Source of the DNA: Flavobacteriales bacterium
Lineage (GTDB): Bacteria > Bacteroidota > Bacteroidia > UBA10329
Reading direction: 5' to 3'
Assembly (NCBI GenBank): GCA_020635535.1
Contig: JACJZP010000014.1
Coordinates: forward strand, 1-64,000
Length of the DNA stretch: 64,000 bases
Shown here: piece after piece, positions 61,240 through 64,000 of the stretch
Layout: every line of letters begins with the position of its first letter
How positions within the stretch are numbered: position 1 is the stretch's first letter
Notes under the pieces: model-generated
What the model saw: the letters and a program-made list of their open reading frames with translations, nothing else
Database searches by the model: none
What the model was told of the DNA's origin: nothing
Position numbers and translations under genes: made by a program

Positions 61240-62130
61240 TTACTCCTTAACCGAATTGGCCTGATGTTGCTTAAAAATGTACAGGAGCATCATACAAAAG
61301 ACCAAGGAAAAACTGGCAATAGCACCATTATCCAATCCCAGGTTTTCGATTTTCGGGTCGATTGATCGGTGCTGAATTCCATAAGCCAGCACAACTGACA
61401 TCGCATTATTGGTAAAATGAGCCACAATCGGGTACCAAAGGTTGCCGCTCCATAGCAGCAGATAGCCCATTGCAACGCCCATCAACATTCTTGGCACAAA
61501 CCCGAAGAACTGAAGATGAATGGCGCTGAACAATGCCGCAGCCACCCAAATGGCCAAATGCGGATTGCCTGTTTGTTTGATCAGACCCCGTTGAACTATG
61601 CCTCTGAAAATCAACTCTTCTCCAAGAGCAGGTAGCAAGGCTATCATCACCAAGTTGAAGAATAGAATTCCAAGACTTGGCATGTCCAGAAAAAGCTTGG
61701 TCAATTCACTTGCCTGAGATTCTTTGCCAAGCATCCACTCGCCTAACTCTGTTGGAATCTCAATACCTGTATTCCATTCAGCAACGAAATTCACAAACGG
61801 AAATGCCACCAGGAAAAAGGCAATACTGACCAAGACTCCCTGTCTATCGGGCGCTCCGAAAAGCCGCTTCATTTCATGCCATGAAGAAGCAATCCATAAG
61901 TAGAAAACCGAAGGGAGAATGAGCATGCCAAGCGCCTGAAGAACCTGCATTACCCGGAGTGCCGGCACCATTTCAGGCTCAGTCATATCATCCAACAAAG
62001 TCGGATTGCTCAGAAGTGGAATTCCAAGAAAAAGCTCAGAAAACACAAATCCGATAAACGAGAACACCGAAGCTCCCGTAAAAACCAGAAGCAACAGGAA
62101 GAGCACTCCGTGCAAGGGAGACCGCTTCAC
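61240..62130 (-). CDS. CPBP-family intramembrane glutamic endopeptidase
   Basis: A 296-residue polytopic membrane protein of the Abi/CPBP (Rce1-like) family. The catalytic motif is E171-E172-LIF-R176 in ALGEELIFRGIVQRG, with a second motif FSAIHLQFFGFVPR (His205). About eight helices are visible. The start appears to be GTG at 62130; no ATG exists in frame upstream. Members process prenylated proteins or bacteriocins, or have unknown roles. It is divergent from dusB. Confidence 0.88.
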   Translation of the reverse strand: MKRSPLHGVLFLLLLVFTGASVFSFIGFVFSELFLGIPLLSNPTLLDDMTEPEMVPALRVMQVLQALGMLILPSVFYLWIASSWHEMKRLFGAPDRQGVLVSIAFFLVAFPFVNFVAEWNTGIEIPTELGEWMLGKESQASELTKLFLDMPSLGILFFNLVMIALLPALGEELIFRGIVQRGLIKQTGNPHLAIWVAAALFSAIHLQFFGFVPRMLMGVAMGYLLLWSGNLWYPIVAHFTNNAMSVVLAYGIQHRSIDPKIENLGLDNGAIASFSLVFCMMLLYIFKQHQANSVKE

Positions 62131-62166
62131 ATAGGCCCTTAAAGATTCTTTCCAGCTGATATTGAG

Positions 62167-62174
62167 TAACTTTG
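62167..62174 (+). promoter_or_regulatory. Promoter box of dusB (TAACTTTG)
   Basis: Exact TANNTTTG 16 bp before the GTG start of dusB; the predicted leader is about 10 nt. Confidence 0.5.
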
Positions 62175-62190
62175 TGGCCGTTTTTCAGGC

Positions 62191-63186
62191 GTGGCAAAGA
62201 TAGGTGATATAGATGTTGGCGATTTCCCGCTGTTGCTCGCTCCTATGGAAGATGTGAGTGATCCGCCTTTCCGCGCAGTGTGCAAGGATAACGGGGCCGA
62301 CATCATGTATACCGAGTTCATTTCATCTGAGGGACTGATCAGAGATGCTGCCAAAAGTGTTCAGAAGCTCGACATCTTTGAATACGAACGGCCGATCGGC
62401 ATTCAGATCTTTGGTGGCGATATTGATGCAATGAAAGAATCGGCAGAGATTGCTACCGCTGCAAAACCAGATATCATCGACATCAATTTCGGCTGTCCGG
62501 TAAAGAAAGTAACCTGCAAGGGAGCAGGTGCCGGCATCTTGAAAGACATTCCTAAAATGGTGAAGATGACGGAAGAGATCGTTAAAAGCACGCATCTTCC
62601 TGTAACCGTAAAGACCCGACTGGGCTGGGACAGCGAATCGATGTACATAGAAGAAGTTGCCGAACGTCTTCAGGATGTAGGCATTAAAGCATTGAGTGTT
62701 CATGGCAGAACACGGGTTCAGATGTACAAGGGAAATGCGGATTGGACACTCATTGGGAGGGTCAAAGAAAACCCACGTATTTCAATCCCCATCTTTGGAA
62801 ATGGCGATGTGGACAGTCCGCAAAAAGCCAAAGAAATGCGCGACACTTTTGGTATTGACGGTATCATGATCGGCAGAGCGAGCATCGGCTATCCATGGAT
62901 CTTCAATGAGATAAAGCACTTTTTAGAAACAGGAAACGAACTTGCTCCACCTTCAATAGATCAGCGCGTTGACACTTGTCTGAAGCATTTTGAATTCTCC
63001 ATCAAATGGAAGGGAGAACGCGTTGGAAATGTTGAAATGAGGCGCCACTACGCCAACTACTTCAAAGGCTTCATCAACTTCAAACCTTTCCGTACGCGGT
63101 TGGTTTCTGAGATGGATAATGACATCATCAGAGAAATTTTGGAAGAGGTCAGGAATTACTACACACAGGAGGCTGCGGTAGCCTGA
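62191..63186 (+). CDS. dusB: tRNA-dihydrouridine synthase (DusB-like)
   Basis: A 331-residue FMN enzyme that reduces uridine in the tRNA D-loop. Start is GTG (MAKIGDIDVGDFPLLLAPME). Motifs: LLLAPMEDVSDPPFRAVCKD, INFGCPVKKVTCKGAGAGIL with catalytic-type Cys102, LPVTVKTRLGWDSES, ALSVHGRTRVQMYKGNADW and FGNGDVDSPQKAKEM. Nearby GIDGIMIGRASIGYPWIF is the phosphate-binding loop. Length and motif order are typical of DusB. Confidence 0.95.
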   Translation: MAKIGDIDVGDFPLLLAPMEDVSDPPFRAVCKDNGADIMYTEFISSEGLIRDAAKSVQKLDIFEYERPIGIQIFGGDIDAMKESAEIATAAKPDIIDINFGCPVKKVTCKGAGAGILKDIPKMVKMTEEIVKSTHLPVTVKTRLGWDSESMYIEEVAERLQDVGIKALSVHGRTRVQMYKGNADWTLIGRVKENPRISIPIFGNGDVDSPQKAKEMRDTFGIDGIMIGRASIGYPWIFNEIKHFLETGNELAPPSIDQRVDTCLKHFEFSIKWKGERVGNVEMRRHYANYFKGFINFKPFRTRLVSEMDNDIIREILEEVRNYYTQEAAVA

Positions 63187-63220
63187 GTCTTCAATCAACT
63201 CTCACATTTCATTACTTAGG

Positions 63221-63228
63221 TATATTTG
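63221..63228 (+). promoter_or_regulatory. Candidate -7 box of the second TonB receptor (TATATTTG)
   Basis: Exact TANNTTTG ending 20 bp before the ATG at 63249. Confidence 0.5.
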
Positions 63229-63248
63229 ACATTCTTGAATAAGCACGT

Positions 63249-64000
63249 ATGAGCAGAATGATACGATTGGAGTTACAGTTTTATCTCGCGGCACTGGTAG
63301 CCCTTTTGGTAGGCTTTTCAAATTTGGCATCCGCACAGGAATTGAGTGGAACCATCAAAGATGCTGACTCCGGTGAGCCGCTTTTCGGTGCAAGTGTGGT
63401 CATTACAGGTACAGCTGTAGGTGGAACTGCCGATTTTGACGGAAACTTCAAATTCAAGGTCGGTCAACAGCCGCCTTTCAAGGTCACTATTTCCTACATA
63501 GGCTATCAAAGTCAGGAGATTGAGGTGAAGAATTTCGAGCCACTGAAAATCGATCTTTCTACGGATGCCGTTCTACTTCAAGGTGTTACGGTTTCAGATG
63601 TACGGGTTTCCGAAAAGCAGAAAGAGTCTGCACTCACGGTAGAAAGTATGGATATCATTGCCATCAAGGAGACCCCCGCTGCAGATTTCTATGACGGCCT
63701 TGGAAACCTGAAAGGTGTTGACCTTACGGCTGCAAGTATCGGCTTTAAGGTCATCAACACGCGTGGATTCAATAGTACTTCTCCTGTACGATCACTTCAG
63801 GTCATCGATGGGGTAGACAACCAATCTCCCGGACTGAATTTCAGTCTTGGAAACTTCCTTGGTTCATCTGAGCTGGATGTTCTGAAGGTTGATATTGTTC
63901 AGGGTGCGAGTTCTGCATTCTACGGTCCGAATGCCTTCAATGGTGTAATTGACATGAAGACCAGAAGCCCATTTGTTAAGCCTGGTTTGGAAGCTCAGGT
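63249..64000 (+). CDS. TonB-dependent receptor (partial, N-terminal part)
   Basis: Starts at ATG 63249 and runs off the right edge after about 250 residues. A signal peptide (LAALVALLVGFSNLASAQ) is followed by the carboxypeptidase-regulatory-like domain (LSGTIKDADSGEPLFGASVV, GTADFDGNFKFKV, TISYIGYQSQEIEV) and the TonB plug (GVDLTAASIGFKVINTRGFN, VRSLQVIDGVDNQSPGLNF, QGASSAFYGPNAFNGVIDMK). It is a clear paralogue of the receptor at 46858-49707: the plug motifs align residue for residue. It has its own promoter box. The cargo is unknown. Confidence 0.93.
   Translation, partial: MSRMIRLELQFYLAALVALLVGFSNLASAQELSGTIKDADSGEPLFGASVVITGTAVGGTADFDGNFKFKVGQQPPFKVTISYIGYQSQEIEVKNFEPLKIDLSTDAVLLQGVTVSDVRVSEKQKESALTVESMDIIAIKETPAADFYDGLGNLKGVDLTAASIGFKVINTRGFNSTSPVRSLQVIDGVDNQSPGLNFSLGNFLGSSELDVLKVDIVQGASSAFYGPNAFNGVIDMKTRSPFVKPGLEAQ

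Overview
The window is an unremarkable-GC chromosomal segment of a Bacteroidota bacterium, most likely a Flavobacteriales relative. The evidence is the type IX secretion (T9SS) cargo tails of both type A and gliding-associated (CHU_C, type B) form, TonB-dependent receptors with N-terminal carboxypeptidase-regulatory-like domains, the HU-CCDC81/SPOR fusion gene, DUF2795 and DUF4286 genes, a purH-mreBCD-mrdA-rodA operon, and repeated TANNTTTG boxes of the Bacteroidota sigma factor upstream of genes. KdsB and a GT9 heptosyltransferase-like enzyme indicate a Gram-negative LPS envelope. The segment is mostly housekeeping, with one accessory-looking patch at about 54.4-56.8 kb.

Layout. 1-2.8 kb: TetR-controlled efflux operon on the minus strand (TetR, TolC, HlyD-like adaptor cut by the left edge). 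2.9-4.5 kb: two tandem MscS channels. 4.6-7.0 kb: methyltransferase, ABC ATPase, cobalamin adenosyltransferase, DUF2795. 7.1-13.2 kb: secA, DinB-like gene, PpiD-like foldase. 13.3-20.3 kb (minus): the cell-shape operon purH-mreB-mreC-mreD-mrdA-rodA. 20.5-22.7 kb: FtsX/MacB-like permease and a haloalkane-dehalogenase-like hydrolase. 22.6-27.7 kb (minus): mfd, fbp and a secreted tail-collar-like protein. 27.9-29.6 kb: GNAT and lysC. 29.6-33.0 kb (minus): hydroxyacid dehydrogenase, mgtE, rsmA, DUF4286. 33.1-35.0 kb: kdsB and HU/SPOR protein. 35-37.8 kb: hemJ (minus), then an ECF sigma factor overlapping a gene whose product has an anti-sigma-like N-terminus, one inner-membrane helix, a long disordered linker and an outer-membrane barrel. 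37.8-46.7 kb (minus): ATP-grasp protein, DinB-like protein, two outer-membrane proteins, a 1265-residue T9SS cargo, a sterol-desaturase-family enzyme and a third MscS. 46.9-52.8 kb: TonB receptor plus T9SS-exported CocE/NonD hydrolase. 52.8-54.4 kb: thioesterase and GT9 enzyme. 54.4-56.8 kb: tandem repeats, a REP-associated tyrosine transposase (RAYT) with mirrored hairpins, a relic of a T9SS tail and an intact T9SS cargo gene. 56.8-64 kb: TatD, asparaginase, tRNA-Ser(GGA), an ExbB-ExbD-ExbD proton-channel operon, CPBP protease, dusB, and the start of a second TonB receptor.

The most interesting items are (i) the sigma factor/envelope-spanning putative anti-sigma pair at 35.7-37.8 kb, which fits the recently described dual-membrane-spanning anti-sigma class; (ii) the RAYT locus with mirror-image GATCAGTC hairpins, next to a T9SS tail relic in which the start codon of the next cargo gene lies out of frame; (iii) a series of promoter boxes placed so close to start codons that leaderless mRNAs are predicted. 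All functions are inferred from sequence reading alone; no similarity search was possible.
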